Made by a program: the position numbers and the translations under genes
Origin: a virus
Strand: one strand, 5' to 3'
Virus record (IMG/VR): IMGVR_UViG_3300028829_004742
Location: 1 to 42,753 of that record
DNA length: 42,753 nucleotides
The notes under the pieces: model-generated
The model's input: the letters and a program-made list of their open reading frames with translations, nothing else
Told to the model about the DNA's origin: nothing
Database searches by the model: none
Shown here: piece after piece, positions 23,278-30,466 of the stretch
Layout: every line of letters begins with the position of its first letter
How positions within the stretch are numbered: the first letter of the stretch is position 1

Positions 23278-23693
23278 GATGGTTACTTTCTGGTTGAAGA
23301 TTTGCGAAATACTGCGGAGTTACTGTCCGGTGGGCCACTGGCCCTTGCCCCGCCCCCTGGGGCGGCGGCTGGGAGGGCGCCTCGGGGGTGCGTGTCATCC
23401 GGGAAGGCACAGAATTTGCGCCTGGGTGTTTCCCCGCTGCCGGCTGATTTGCAGCCGGCCACTGAGGCTGTGAACCTCAGAGTGTGTTTGACTTTTCTTT
23501 TTACCTATTGCGGAGGGGGGTCCCTCGTCCTTCGGGGACCCCCTGGAGCATGGCTACGCTGACTGCCAAACTTGTGGATCTCAGGCTGGGCTTCCCCTCG
23601 CCGGAGGCGCCGCCGGAGGCGTAGCTTTGGCCCTTCCGTCCTTCTGGGCTTTGCCCGCTGCAAGCGCCGCCGGAGGCGAAATTTTGGGCAGCA
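23278..23693. other. Non-coding GC-rich spacer packed with hairpins
   Basis: No convincing gene is seen on either strand over about 415 bases. Perfect or near-perfect hairpins follow one another: GGGCCA-C-TGGCCC (23332-23344), GCCGGCTG-N5-CAGCCGGC (23439-23459), CTGAGG-N7-CCTCAG (23462-23480), a 10-base GGGGGTCCC-type stem (23515-23544), and two copies of GCGCCGCCGGAGGCG (23607-23621, 23664-23678), each with an internal CGCC-GGA-GGCG fold. Base composition is clearly richer in G and C than the neighbouring phage genes. It could be a replication origin, a transfer/packaging site or an inserted foreign segment. Confidence 0.6.
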
Positions 23694-23730
23694 AAAAGCC
23701 CGCCACCCTCGACGGGTGGCGGGCTTGCTG
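23694..23730 (-). terminator. Strong rho-independent terminator of the 276-aa gene
   Basis: A perfect 13-base stem (AAGCCCGCCACCC with GGGTGGCGGGCTT) encloses a five-base loop and is followed on the minus strand by TTTTTGC. It lies about ten bases after the stop of the ribbon-helix-helix-like gene and isolates that gene from the early cluster downstream, so the two are separate transcription units. Confidence 0.88.
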
Positions 23731-23736
23731 GGGGGT

Positions 23737-24567
23737 CTAGAGACTGCCGGTGATCTGCTGGTAGGCGATCACGTCCTCGCCTCCGTAGCTGCTGTGATCG
23801 GCTCGGCTGCCTTCTGACATGTCGTCACGGTGGAACTCGTCTCCGGGTAGCGTCGGGTCCTCCTCGACGTGGCCGAGGGTCTCGCCTACTCGGTCCAACG
23901 GCTGCGCCATCACTTCGGCCAGCATTGCGGCCATTTCGTCGGGCGTGTGGTCCTTGATCATGTCCCAGTCGAGGCCGTCGTTGTCCATGCGTCGAGCGAG
24001 TGCGTCGACCTGGAGCGTGTTGAGCGACTCGGGCAGAAGCTGGATACCGACCGTGATTGCTGCGGCGAGAAGCTCGACGTTGTCGTCCGTTGCGGGCATT
24101 GATGCCTTGCGCTTCTGGTCGGCTCGGTAGTCGTCAAGGCGAAACTGCTTCGTCTCTCGGCTTCCGGTCATCGAGAGGCCCAGCTGGGCGAGTCGGGCGT
24201 CGATCTGGTCGTTCGTGCCGTAGCGCTTCTTCTGGTTTAGGTCGATGTAGTAGTGGCGGATGCGGTGCGAGAGCTCTTGGCTCGTGCCCCTGTCATCCTG
24301 GCCAAGCTCGGCGAGGATCGCCCGCTTGCGGGTGATGCTGAGGCGGGACAGTGCAACCGGGTCCTCGGCTGGCGTCGGCCAGCCTTGGGGCTTCGGGGCT
24401 CGCTTGCGAGCTGCGCTCTGGAATGCGATCTGTTGGTGAAAGTCGGCGATGATACGAGTCGAGGCGCTTTCGCCTCGGGTTGTGCGCAGGAAGACGGCGA
24501 GCTTGAACAGGGTGCGGGCGTCTTCCTTGTTGATCCGTAAGGTGTAGGTGTTCTCAGGGTTGTTCAT
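23737..24567 (-). CDS. Ribbon-helix-helix-like protein of unknown function (276 aa)
   Basis: The first 45 residues (TYTLRINKEDARTLFKLAVFL, then a Ser/Thr-Arg helix) have the strand-helix-helix look of an RHH DNA-binding domain or a plasmid control protein. The rest is helical and charged, with an SRETKQFRLDDYRADQKRK stretch and an acidic tail. No enzyme motif is visible. The ATG at 24567 is preferred to one twelve codons upstream, as GAAAGC precedes it. The gene is flanked by hairpin-rich spacers, has its own strong terminator, and is GC-richer than its neighbours, so it may have been acquired from a plasmid or host. A replication initiator, partition or regulatory protein are all possible. 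None is proven. Confidence 0.7.
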   Translation of the reverse strand: MNNPENTYTLRINKEDARTLFKLAVFLRTTRGESASTRIIADFHQQIAFQSAARKRAPKPQGWPTPAEDPVALSRLSITRKRAILAELGQDDRGTSQELSHRIRHYYIDLNQKKRYGTNDQIDARLAQLGLSMTGSRETKQFRLDDYRADQKRKASMPATDDNVELLAAAITVGIQLLPESLNTLQVDALARRMDNDGLDWDMIKDHTPDEMAAMLAEVMAQPLDRVGETLGHVEEDPTLPGDEFHRDDMSEGSRADHSSYGGEDVIAYQQITGSL

Positions 24568-24603
24568 TGTTTTGCTTTCTACTGATGCGGCTACTTGCTG
24601 CAC

Positions 24604-24957
24604 ACAGTGACTTCTAAGATTCGACGAAAGAGGGGGAATCCAATGTAGACCGTCGAGAATTTCAATTGTTCTGCTCCGATAGGAGCTGGGAGAAGAATTT
24701 CAATTGTCGTCGCAGCTGCGTTGGATAGCGTGCCTCAGTCCGACTTGCGGTTAAGTGGGAGGTAAGCGGTCCCCCTCTCGTTGATATCGTGATGACACTG
24801 TGTGTGTGATTAACAGTGAGGGCCTACTTGAGCGACCCGTCATACCGTCGCTCGGGTAGGAGCCCCGAACGGTGTCGGAAGACGGTGCTCCGGGTGTGAG
24901 CCAGCGCCCTTCTGGCTCGCAGAGCTGGGACCGGAGCCAAGCAAGGTAGTACCGCCG
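24604..24957. promoter_or_regulatory. Upstream region of the 276-aa gene with direct repeats and hairpins
   Basis: No gene is seen. The part nearest the 276-aa gene holds two exact 14-base repeats (AGAATTTCAATTGT, 24656-24669 and 24694-24707) with a GCTCC-GATA-GGAGC hairpin between them. In the minus direction each repeat contains TTGAAA, a possible -35 element, with TATCGG or TGGATT 16-17 bases on. Further out are GAGCGAC-N10-GTCGCTC (about 24831-24854) and GAGCCAG-N7-CTGGCTC (24898-24918). The pattern fits an operator for self-regulation or iteron-like origin repeats. Confidence 0.55.
24656..24707. repeat. Pair of 14-base direct repeats flanking a small hairpin
   Basis: AGAATTTCAATTGT occurs twice, 38 bases apart start to start, close to a whole number of helix turns (about 3.6). 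Each copy contains the palindrome CAATTG. The segment is AT-rich in an otherwise GC-rich spacer and stands 90-140 bases upstream of the ribbon-helix-helix-like gene start. Confidence 0.7.
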
Positions 24958-24990
24958 CTTTAGGAGCCAGCGCCCTTCTGGCTCTTAAAG
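24898..24990. repeat. Duplicated 21-base hairpin (GAGCCAG-N7-CTGGCTC)
   Basis: The same 21 bases, loop included (CGCCCTT), occur at 24898-24918 and 24964-24984. The second copy extends to a 13-base stem with CTTTA/TAAAG outer arms and overlaps the stop codon of the 75-aa gene, so it can fold as a terminator-like structure for that leftward gene, though without a T tract. Identical loops in both copies suggest duplication or selection on the loop sequence. Confidence 0.75.
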
Positions 24991-25212
24991 GAGTGCGGCG
25001 GGTATTGTTTTGACCTTGCCCTTTCGCCCTTCTACCAGGGATTGCCACTCCGACTCTTTGCTCGACAATGAATCCATTGAATCGAGCAAGTCTTCGCACT
25101 CCTGGCAAAACCTGTTCTTAACCACCACAGGACGTTTCTCGCAACACCAACAAGTGACCGGACCACGCAGGAAACCAACACGCACAAGCGCTTTCTTAAC
25201 AACATTAACCAT
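24985..25212 (-). CDS. Small zinc-binding protein (75 aa)
   Basis: A basic N-terminus (MVNVVKKALVRVGFLRGP) leads to CWCCEKRPVVVKNRFCQEC, two CxxC-type pairs forming a zinc knuckle. A charged Ser/Glu/Lys helical end follows. A good AAGG ribosome site precedes the ATG. It is the first leftward gene of the genome and is bracketed by hairpins on both sides (a GGGGACCCC-type hairpin upstream, a 13-base stem at its stop). A small DNA-binding regulator made first after entry is plausible. Confidence 0.7.
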   Translation of the reverse strand: MVNVVKKALVRVGFLRGPVTCWCCEKRPVVVKNRFCQECEDLLDSMDSLSSKESEWQSLVEGRKGKVKTIPAALL

Positions 25213-25650
25213 TGTCTTGCCTTCTCCATTCTCGGAGGGGGACCCCTCACAACGTGGGGGTCCCCTGTAGAGACACAGTCCTCAGACACGTCGAGCACAA
25301 ACCAACACGCCTGCCCTTTGCCCCGCAGGGTCGGCCGAAGGCCGTGCCCTTCCGCCCTTGACCTTCCCTATACGGGCGAAGCCCGTAACATGCGGCACGC
25401 CCAGCAAGCCACTAGCAAACGAACGAGCACAGCGAGAGAGAGCAGCGCACTACGACAACCAAACAACCGCCTGATCGGCTTGGCCGGACGGCCAGGCTCG
25501 TCAGAGACTGGACGGCAGGACAAACGAGCATGCTCGAGATGACCAACCCTCCAATCCCACCCCCCGTACCCCCGCTCCAAAATCCGCGAAGTTAGTACAC
25601 AGGGGTGGGGGCGGGCTCCACTAGGATTGGTGTTTGTGGTTTTTGCTTAG
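25213..25650. other. Divergent non-coding region with UUCG-type hairpins
   Basis: No gene is supported on either strand. Hairpins include GGGGACCCC-N9-GGGGTCCCC (about 25238-25266), CGGCC-GAA-GGCCG (25333-25345), TACGGGC-GAA-GCCCGTA (about 25373-25389), TGGCCG-GA-CGGCCA and the palindrome GAGCATGCTC. Read leftward, several have C(UUCG)G-like stable loops. This gap lies between the first leftward gene and the rightward late promoter, so early leftward promoters should be here, but I cannot point to one convincingly. The hairpin density and composition match the spacer at 23.3-23.7 kb. Confidence 0.5.
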
Positions 25651-25654
25651 TTGT

Positions 25655-25684
25655 TTGACGTGGCTTGACAGGGGTGTGTAGACT
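25655..25684 (+). promoter_or_regulatory. Putative sigma70-type promoter for the rightward late arm
   Basis: TTGACG, an 18-base spacer and TAGACT match a primary-sigma promoter well (five of six in -35, four of six in -10). It is the first such pair before the rightward genes. A 6-base hairpin (CACCCT-CGGT-AGGGTG, 25741-25756) lies in the transcribed leader before the HTH gene. Confidence 0.45.
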
Positions 25685-25809
25685 GTCGGCAAGCGGCTGC
25701 TCGGGTTGGGGGTGCGTTCCCCTCCTTTATCCGGGTCACTCACCCTCGGTAGGGTGGGTGGCGGTTGAGTGGGTGTGTAGGTGGCGAGGGGTGGGTGTCT
25801 TTTTTGGTG

Positions 25810-25838
25810 TTGATTTTTCTGCGTGGATGTGTTACTTT
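25810..25838 (+). promoter_or_regulatory. Putative promoter giving a leaderless HTH mRNA
   Basis: TTGATT, a 17-base spacer and TACTTT end seven bases before an ATG at 25846. Transcription would begin at or within a base of that ATG. There is no ribosome-binding site in front of the gene, as expected for a leaderless message, a form common in actinobacteria. Confidence 0.5.
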
Positions 25839-25845
25839 TTGTTCC

Positions 25846-26025
25846 ATGTTGTTGCGTGTGGCTGATTGTTCTTTGGGGTTGTCTGAGGCCCGTGAGCGTT
25901 TGAGGGTGGCTGTGGTGGCTGCTGGTGATGCCGGTTTTTCTTCTCGTGAGATTGCTAGGGCTGCTGATAAGTCTCATACGTGGGTGGTGCGTGTTTTGCG
26001 TAAAAGTCGTGGGGTGTCGCAATAG
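25846..26025 (+). CDS. Small helix-turn-helix DNA-binding protein (59 aa)
   Basis: The 59 residues form a compact homeodomain-like/MerR-like HTH. Helix SEARERLRVAVVAAGDAG comes first, then FSSREIARAADKSHTWVVRVLRK, with the second helix of the motif at REIARAAD and the recognition helix at HTWVVRVLR. No ribosome site precedes the ATG, and a -10 element ends seven bases upstream, so it is probably made from a leaderless mRNA. It precedes the probable TerS gene by 190 bases. It could regulate the divergent operons or act as a small-terminase-like DNA-recognition factor. Confidence 0.7.
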   Translation: MLLRVADCSLGLSEARERLRVAVVAAGDAGFSSREIARAADKSHTWVVRVLRKSRGVSQ

Positions 26026-26215
26026 TCGTTTCTGTTGTGTATGCTTGAGGGGGCAAGGCAGTTCCCCCAATAGGTGCTTTGCGTGGTGGTTAACTGGAAG
26101 GGTGGTTCCTTCTGGTGTTAGTGGCCCTGAGGTGTATGTGTTTGACGGTTTCACCTTTCCTGTCGAGCATGTCGGACTTATTGTCCCCTCAGGGTTGCTG
26201 ATGTAGTGTGGGTTT
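26026..26215 (+). other. Spacer before TerS with hairpin and a possible small gene
   Basis: A frame ending at 26206 encodes a protein-like stretch (SGPEVYVFDGFTFPVEHVGL) but has only TTG/GTG starts, none with a good ribosome site, so I do not call it a gene. A GGGGG-N10-CCCCC hairpin lies at 26049-26068. The cos or pac site of phages commonly lies near the terS gene, so this is a candidate packaging site. Confidence 0.35.
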
Positions 26216-26686
26216 ATGAACGTGAATGATTTTGGGGTTATCCCACCAGAGTTGCCTTCTGTGCAGTCTGCTAATGCTCGTGAACGTGAGTTGTTGGAGT
26301 GGGTGACTACTCCTCTTGATTTGCGGGAGGAAGGTGAAAAGTCTTTGTCTGGCTGGGCTCCCAAACATGGGATGAACGCAACTACTGCTTTGGCGTGGCT
26401 GGCTAAACCGCATATGCGTTTGGCTCGGCGTGCTTTGGCTTTAGAGCGTGGTTTGGCTGATTACAAGGTTGGCGTGATTCTGGATGCAGCGTATTCGAAG
26501 GCGATTCAGGGTGATCAGCGTGCGATGTCAACGTTTTTGAATTATTACAAGGTTGAGGCTGAGAGTCAGGCTGTTTCTGAGTCTGCTGGGGGTGTTGATG
26601 GTTCGGCTACAGTGGTTAAGCCTGTAGCTGAAATGTCTCCTGCTGAGATTGAGGCAAAACTTGCTGAGCTTGATAGCAGCGTTTGA
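26216..26686 (+). CDS. terS: Probable terminase small subunit (156 aa)
   Basis: The protein has an HTH-like middle (LSGWAPKHGMNATTALAWLAKPHMRLARRALALERGL), a helical oligomerisation-like stretch (YKVGVILDAAYSKAIQGDQRAMSTFLNYYKVEAE) and an acidic C-terminal helix (SPAEIEAKLAEL). This order, size and the phrase about a helix followed by QRAMSTFLNYYK fit small terminases that recognise DNA for packaging and feed TerL. TerL itself is 5.4 kb downstream, separated by the receptor-binding genes. The match is by features, not a clear signature, so confidence is moderate. A plain regulator is the alternative. Confidence 0.6.
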   Translation: MNVNDFGVIPPELPSVQSANARERELLEWVTTPLDLREEGEKSLSGWAPKHGMNATTALAWLAKPHMRLARRALALERGLADYKVGVILDAAYSKAIQGDQRAMSTFLNYYKVEAESQAVSESAGGVDGSATVVKPVAEMSPAEIEAKLAELDSSV

Positions 26687-26744
26687 TAGAAGCGTCTACT
26701 GAAAACATGTAGGCTATGAAAAGTTTGATGTATTAAGGATTGTT

Positions 26745-26912
26745 ATGCCTTTTAAGAAGAAGTCTAAAGTTTCTGTTTCTGGAATTCCGGTGTCAGATGC
26801 CGCAAAACGGGGTGACCGTTTTGAACATGTGCCGAACACTGTTGAATGTGGCGTCAATTTGCCAGAAGGCGACAAGGTTACCTCTGCTGGTTTTCCTGAC
26901 CATAAGCGATGA
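26745..26912 (+). CDS. Short basic protein between TerS and first fibre gene (55 aa)
   Basis: The product starts MPFKKKSKVSVSGIPVSDAAKRG and continues to a charged end (FPDHKR). An AAGGA site lies before the ATG. The stop overlaps the next ATG (ATGA), which supports a real, co-translated gene. Sequences of the type KKKSKVSVSG...P with a short structured end resemble small virion or head-associated proteins, but no family can be named. Confidence 0.7.
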   Translation: MPFKKKSKVSVSGIPVSDAAKRGDRFEHVPNTVECGVNLPEGDKVTSAGFPDHKR

Positions 26913-29176
26913 AAGTCACGTGGCAACTGGTAAGTGACCAGTTTGCATACACTGGGGAGACAGCTTCTTGGCTGTTGACTGTCCTTAACGATTCGAAGGT
27001 CAGTGAGACTGTTTCTATATCGTTACCCGCTCCTTATACTTTGCGTGACTTGGATTATTTGCCAGGTTCGGCCGTGTATAACGGTGCCGGGTCGGCGTCT
27101 GGTGACAACCACAATTTGGGTGAAGGTGGTTCTGTCACTATTCCGGTGAGTGTCACTGTCCCTGACGAGGATAGTTATGAGGCGACTGCCGTTGTCCATG
27201 TGACGATTTTGCGTAGTGAAACGTTAAGCCTGGGTGATTCGACGGTCACGTTGCGTGACGAAGTGATTAAGGTTTCTGCTGATACGTTGCGTATTAACAC
27301 GCATCGCCAGGTGGATGCTGCGGATCGTAACGATTTAATGCTTTTGCAGGAATGGATGCTGGAAGAGCAAGACATTTCCGATTCGTTGGCTTCTGGAAAA
27401 CGTTTCAGCGAATACGTGTCACAGTTTGATGATGATTCTCAAACCGATATTAATACTGCCGCTATTGCTTTGAACACGGCTAAGACCGGTATTACTGCCG
27501 GGCAGGCGTCGGAGATCACAGCTAACACGGCGAAGGTGACTTACGATGACGCCGCTACGGTAGCTGCGAACACTGCGGCGATAGCTGCGAAACCGGAGAC
27601 GTTCGCAGCGCTGACCGATACGGATGTGACCGGCGTCTCTGATCAGGATCAATTGAAGTGGGATGGGGCGGCCGGTGATTGGGTTGCGTTCACGCCTATT
27701 TCTGGATCGGGATCGAATCTTTCGTGGACTGCTGGCACGTCGACGGTAGCGTCTGACACTGGCACCGATGCGGTTTTATCTGCGGTTGACGCTACAAACC
27801 CTGGTCTGGCGACTCCTCAAATGCTGACCGACATCTCTGCTAACACGGCGAAGACCGGTATTACTGCCGGGCAGGCGTCGGAGATTACAGCTAACACCGC
27901 AAAGATTTCCTATACTGACTCTGCTCAGGTGTCCACGAACACTAGCAACATCGCCACTAACGCTTCGGGCGTTTCAACGAATGCCACGACGGTGTTCAAT
28001 TTGGGCACTGATGTTTCCGGTCATCACACTCGCCTCGCAGGGATCGACTCTGATCAGGTCTCGCAAAACTCAGCGATCGCAGCTAACACTGCGAAGACCG
28101 GCATCACGTCCGGGCAGGCGTCGGAAATCACGGCAAACACTGCGAAGATCTCGTACAGTGATGCTGCCCTGGTTGCAACGCACACGACGGACATCGGCAC
28201 GAACGCCACGGACATCGGCACGAACGCCACGGACATCGGCACGAACGCCACAGCTATCGCTTTGAACACCGCTAAAACTGGTATCACTGCCGGGCAAGCG
28301 TCCGAGATAACCGCTAACACTGCGAAGGTTTCCTACACCGATTCCGCTGCTGTGGCTTTGAATACGGCGAAGATCTCTTACACGGACGCTGCTGCCGTTG
28401 CTGCGAACACTGCGAAGGTTTCGTATACAGATGCGGCGCTGGTTGCAACGCACACTACAGATATCGGCACGAACACCACAAAACTTGCGGGAATCGAAGC
28501 GGGTGCCGACGTCACGGACTCGGCCAATGTCGAGGCGGCTGTCGCTGGGGTCGGGACAGACTCGGTTGTGATCGGTCCGTCGGCTTCTGCTGCTGGCGAT
28601 TACTCGGTTGCTTTGGGTGAAGGTGCGGCGGTTTCGGCTGTCGACCGTGGCGTAGCGATCGGGCCTGACACAACCGTAACAGGAGTAAACGCTACCGCTG
28701 CCGGTTATTTCGCTACGGCGACGGCCGTGGGCGCGGGTTCCTTCGGCGCATTGTCGGACGCTACAGCAACTAACGCTTACGCAATCGGCTACAACATCAC
28801 AGCGGCCACTGCTGACACAGTGAGCGTCAACAACCTGGAAGTCCAGGGCAGCATGAATGTGGTGGGAGGCTTCCATCCTGCCGGAACTAGGACGGGAGCC
28901 AATAGGACGCTGATGCCACATGATGCCAATCGTACTACGATGATGGCGGCCGCTGGCTTGACCACTGTGACTATCCCGTTGAACTCTGCGGAGCCTTTCG
29001 CTATCGGTGCGCAGTTCGCTATTCATTCAACGGGTGCCGGAGGCGTCACCCTTTCCACTACTGGTATCACGATCAACGGTTCATCCCCTAACACGACGAT
29101 CGCCCAGAATGAGGTCATGGTGCTAGAAAAAACTGGCACAGATACATGGTCTGTTTACGGGGGGACTTCGGCATGA
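26909..29176 (+). CDS. Tail fibre with coiled-coil repeats and YadA-like head (755 aa)
   Basis: Residues 1-115 form an Ig/CARDB-like beta domain. From about 180 to 530 there are repeated helical blocks (NTAKTGITAGQASEITANTA, four copies, plus many xxNTAK and TDIGTNxT units) typical of trimeric coiled-coil fibres. Residues about 545-640 (GDYSVALGEGAAVSAVDRGVAIG...) resemble the left-handed beta-roll of YadA/Hia adhesin heads. The end (PHDANRTTMMAAAGLTTVTIP to the C-terminus) resembles fibre-tip domains. Its function is adsorption to the host surface. The ATGA overlaps at both ends place it in the operon. The 21-base tandem repeat at 28190 can expand or contract. Confidence 0.85.
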   Translation: MKVTWQLVSDQFAYTGETASWLLTVLNDSKVSETVSISLPAPYTLRDLDYLPGSAVYNGAGSASGDNHNLGEGGSVTIPVSVTVPDEDSYEATAVVHVTILRSETLSLGDSTVTLRDEVIKVSADTLRINTHRQVDAADRNDLMLLQEWMLEEQDISDSLASGKRFSEYVSQFDDDSQTDINTAAIALNTAKTGITAGQASEITANTAKVTYDDAATVAANTAAIAAKPETFAALTDTDVTGVSDQDQLKWDGAAGDWVAFTPISGSGSNLSWTAGTSTVASDTGTDAVLSAVDATNPGLATPQMLTDISANTAKTGITAGQASEITANTAKISYTDSAQVSTNTSNIATNASGVSTNATTVFNLGTDVSGHHTRLAGIDSDQVSQNSAIAANTAKTGITSGQASEITANTAKISYSDAALVATHTTDIGTNATDIGTNATDIGTNATAIALNTAKTGITAGQASEITANTAKVSYTDSAAVALNTAKISYTDAAAVAANTAKVSYTDAALVATHTTDIGTNTTKLAGIEAGADVTDSANVEAAVAGVGTDSVVIGPSASAAGDYSVALGEGAAVSAVDRGVAIGPDTTVTGVNATAAGYFATATAVGAGSFGALSDATATNAYAIGYNITAATADTVSVNNLEVQGSMNVVGGFHPAGTRTGANRTLMPHDANRTTMMAAAGLTTVTIPLNSAEPFAIGAQFAIHSTGAGGVTLSTTGITINGSSPNTTIAQNEVMVLEKTGTDTWSVYGGTSA
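28190..28251 (+). repeat. Tandem 21-base repeat in the fibre gene
   Basis: Three in-frame copies of GACATCGGCACGAACGCCAC plus one base encode the seven-residue unit DIGTNAT in the coiled-coil shaft. Each copy adds one heptad-like repeat. Slippage would change shaft length without frameshift. Confidence 0.9.
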
Positions 29177-30003
29177 TGGCAATGATGAAAGCGGTTGCAC
29201 AGCAGCAGGGTAGTTCGCCGTTTAATGACGACTACCGGGATGCGTGTATCACCTCTGGTGCTGTTGGCCTGTGGATGCTCGACGAAACCACAGGAACAAC
29301 GGCTGTGGACCAGGGTACCGCCGGGGTGGACGGCACCTACTACGGGCAGCTGGCTACGTCTGCGAGTCGCGGCGTCCGCTCTGCTTTCAATATCCCACTG
29401 GCTGGTTGTTCTGCCACTGATAGCGGCACTAGCGGTAACGGCTTCCGGAACGGTGTTGTATCGGTTGCGTCCAACTCTGCTTTCGCTACCGAGCTACAGG
29501 TCCCTGGCGGTGCCATGTCCTGGGAGTGGGTCGGCATTGTGGACCATGCCCCGGCTGTCACATATTCCTACTGGCTGAAGCACTATAGTTCTGGATTCGG
29601 TGCCAATATTGGTCCTATGGCTTATGTCAGGGAAACGGCCACTGGCAGCTTCACGAATTGGCAGTGGCAAAAAAGTACGGGGGGAAACTACGGCATCGCA
29701 CACCCGGCTCTGGCAGATCAGGCGATCGGTGTTGCCACCCATAATGTGATCACATTCAGCACCAACAGCTCGCAAGATTATCTGCGATGGTACCGCAACG
29801 GGGTGCGGGTTGTGAATTATTACAAGGTGAATATGGTCCAGATCAACGGAGTCGCCTCCCCGATCTATATCGGGGGCCTAGGCACAAACTCTTCTTATTG
29901 GCCTACTTACGGTTTGCCTGGCGCTATGGGTGGCGTGGCGATGTACGATTATGCGCTGTCTCAAACCGATGTGACGACGCACTACAACGCTCTCCTGACC
30001 TGA
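29173..30003 (+). CDS. LamG/concanavalin A-like lectin, receptor-binding protein (276 aa)
   Basis: The ATG overlapping the fibre stop (ATGA) is used as start. After about 30 residues a LamG_3-type domain begins (AVGLWMLDETTGTTAVDQGTAGVDGTYYG). The middle has the beta-sandwich strands (MSWEWVGIVDH, YLRWYRNGVRVV). The end carries the characteristic GVAMYDYALSQTDVTTHYNALL helix. Such domains bind carbohydrate. Next to a trimeric fibre gene it is probably the fibre tip or a second receptor-binding protein. Confidence 0.88.
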   Translation: MMAMMKAVAQQQGSSPFNDDYRDACITSGAVGLWMLDETTGTTAVDQGTAGVDGTYYGQLATSASRGVRSAFNIPLAGCSATDSGTSGNGFRNGVVSVASNSAFATELQVPGGAMSWEWVGIVDHAPAVTYSYWLKHYSSGFGANIGPMAYVRETATGSFTNWQWQKSTGGNYGIAHPALADQAIGVATHNVITFSTNSSQDYLRWYRNGVRVVNYYKVNMVQINGVASPIYIGGLGTNSSYWPTYGLPGAMGGVAMYDYALSQTDVTTHYNALLT

Positions 30004-30038
30004 CTTGAAAAGTCTAAAAGATGATCGGTAAATAGTAA

Positions 30039-30452
30039 ATGCACTTTATTTTAAGCAACGACGGCACAACCCCAGGTCAAAGGCTTCATCACCTACCCGG
30101 CAAAGCGTGGGTGCAGGACACGGACGAGGCCGGACACTACGAACCGTTGACCGAACAGAACATGAACGATCATGGCATCTATGCGTTCACGGAAACCGAC
30201 CAGCCTGACGCTGATCATGTGCGCAGTGTTGAACGGGTAGGTGCAGGCTTTGAAACCGTCTGGACATTCGACGCTGCCCTAGCCGAATCCAATGTCATGT
30301 TTGCTGCTGCTGACGCTGAACGGCAAGCCATTCAAAGCATGGTGTCAGACCTGACGGACATCGTTGAAGCAGACACTCTCACCGAGGCGGAACAGACTGA
30401 AGCCTTGAAGAAACTAGCCCGCATCTGTCGGCTCGCAATCGACATGATTTAA
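30039..30452 (+). CDS. Fibre-associated protein (137 aa)
   Basis: The N-terminal half is beta-rich (FILSNDGTTPGQRLHHLPGKAWVQDTDEAGHYEPL). The C-terminal half is a helical bundle with heptad-like spacing (AADAERQAIQSMVSDLTDIVEADTLTEAEQTEALKKLARICRLAIDMI). The layout, small adhesin-like start plus long helix, fits a fibre assembly or connector protein. No family is assigned. It lies between two receptor-binding genes with short AT-rich spacers on both sides. Confidence 0.72.
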   Translation: MHFILSNDGTTPGQRLHHLPGKAWVQDTDEAGHYEPLTEQNMNDHGIYAFTETDQPDADHVRSVERVGAGFETVWTFDAALAESNVMFAAADAERQAIQSMVSDLTDIVEADTLTEAEQTEALKKLARICRLAIDMI

Positions 30453-30466
30453 TAGAAAAGATTCTA

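Noticed and set aside
23302-23817. Open frames in the hairpin-rich spacer
   Set aside because: They are Arg/Gly/Pro-rich translations of GC-rich palindromes, without start signals, and the hairpins explain the sequence better.
24824-25298. Two overlapping minus-strand frames (94 and 88 aa) beside the 75-aa zinc gene
   Set aside because: They overlap the 75-aa frame that has a ribosome site and a clear CxxC pattern; they carry Arg/Leu-rich random-looking sequence from the hairpins.
23278-25650. A CRISPR array or tRNA genes in the repeat-rich island
   Set aside because: The hairpins are not evenly spaced direct repeats with unique spacers, and no cloverleaf with a T-loop TTC pattern was found.
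26045-26206. Possible 54-aa protein ending EHVGLIVPSGLLM before TerS
   Set aside because: The sequence looks protein-like, but only TTG or GTG starts without ribosome sites are available and a hairpin lies in its first part.
25621-26364. A 247-aa open frame on the minus strand opposite the HTH and TerS genes
   Set aside because: It is rich in Ser, His, Thr and Pro with no fold-like pattern, has no ribosome site, and is the reverse-strand shadow of plus-strand genes with better features.
28070-29026. A 318-aa open frame on the minus strand within the fibre gene
   Set aside because: It arises from the low-complexity repeated coding of the fibre; its residues mirror the repeats and there is no ribosome site or neighbour on that strand.
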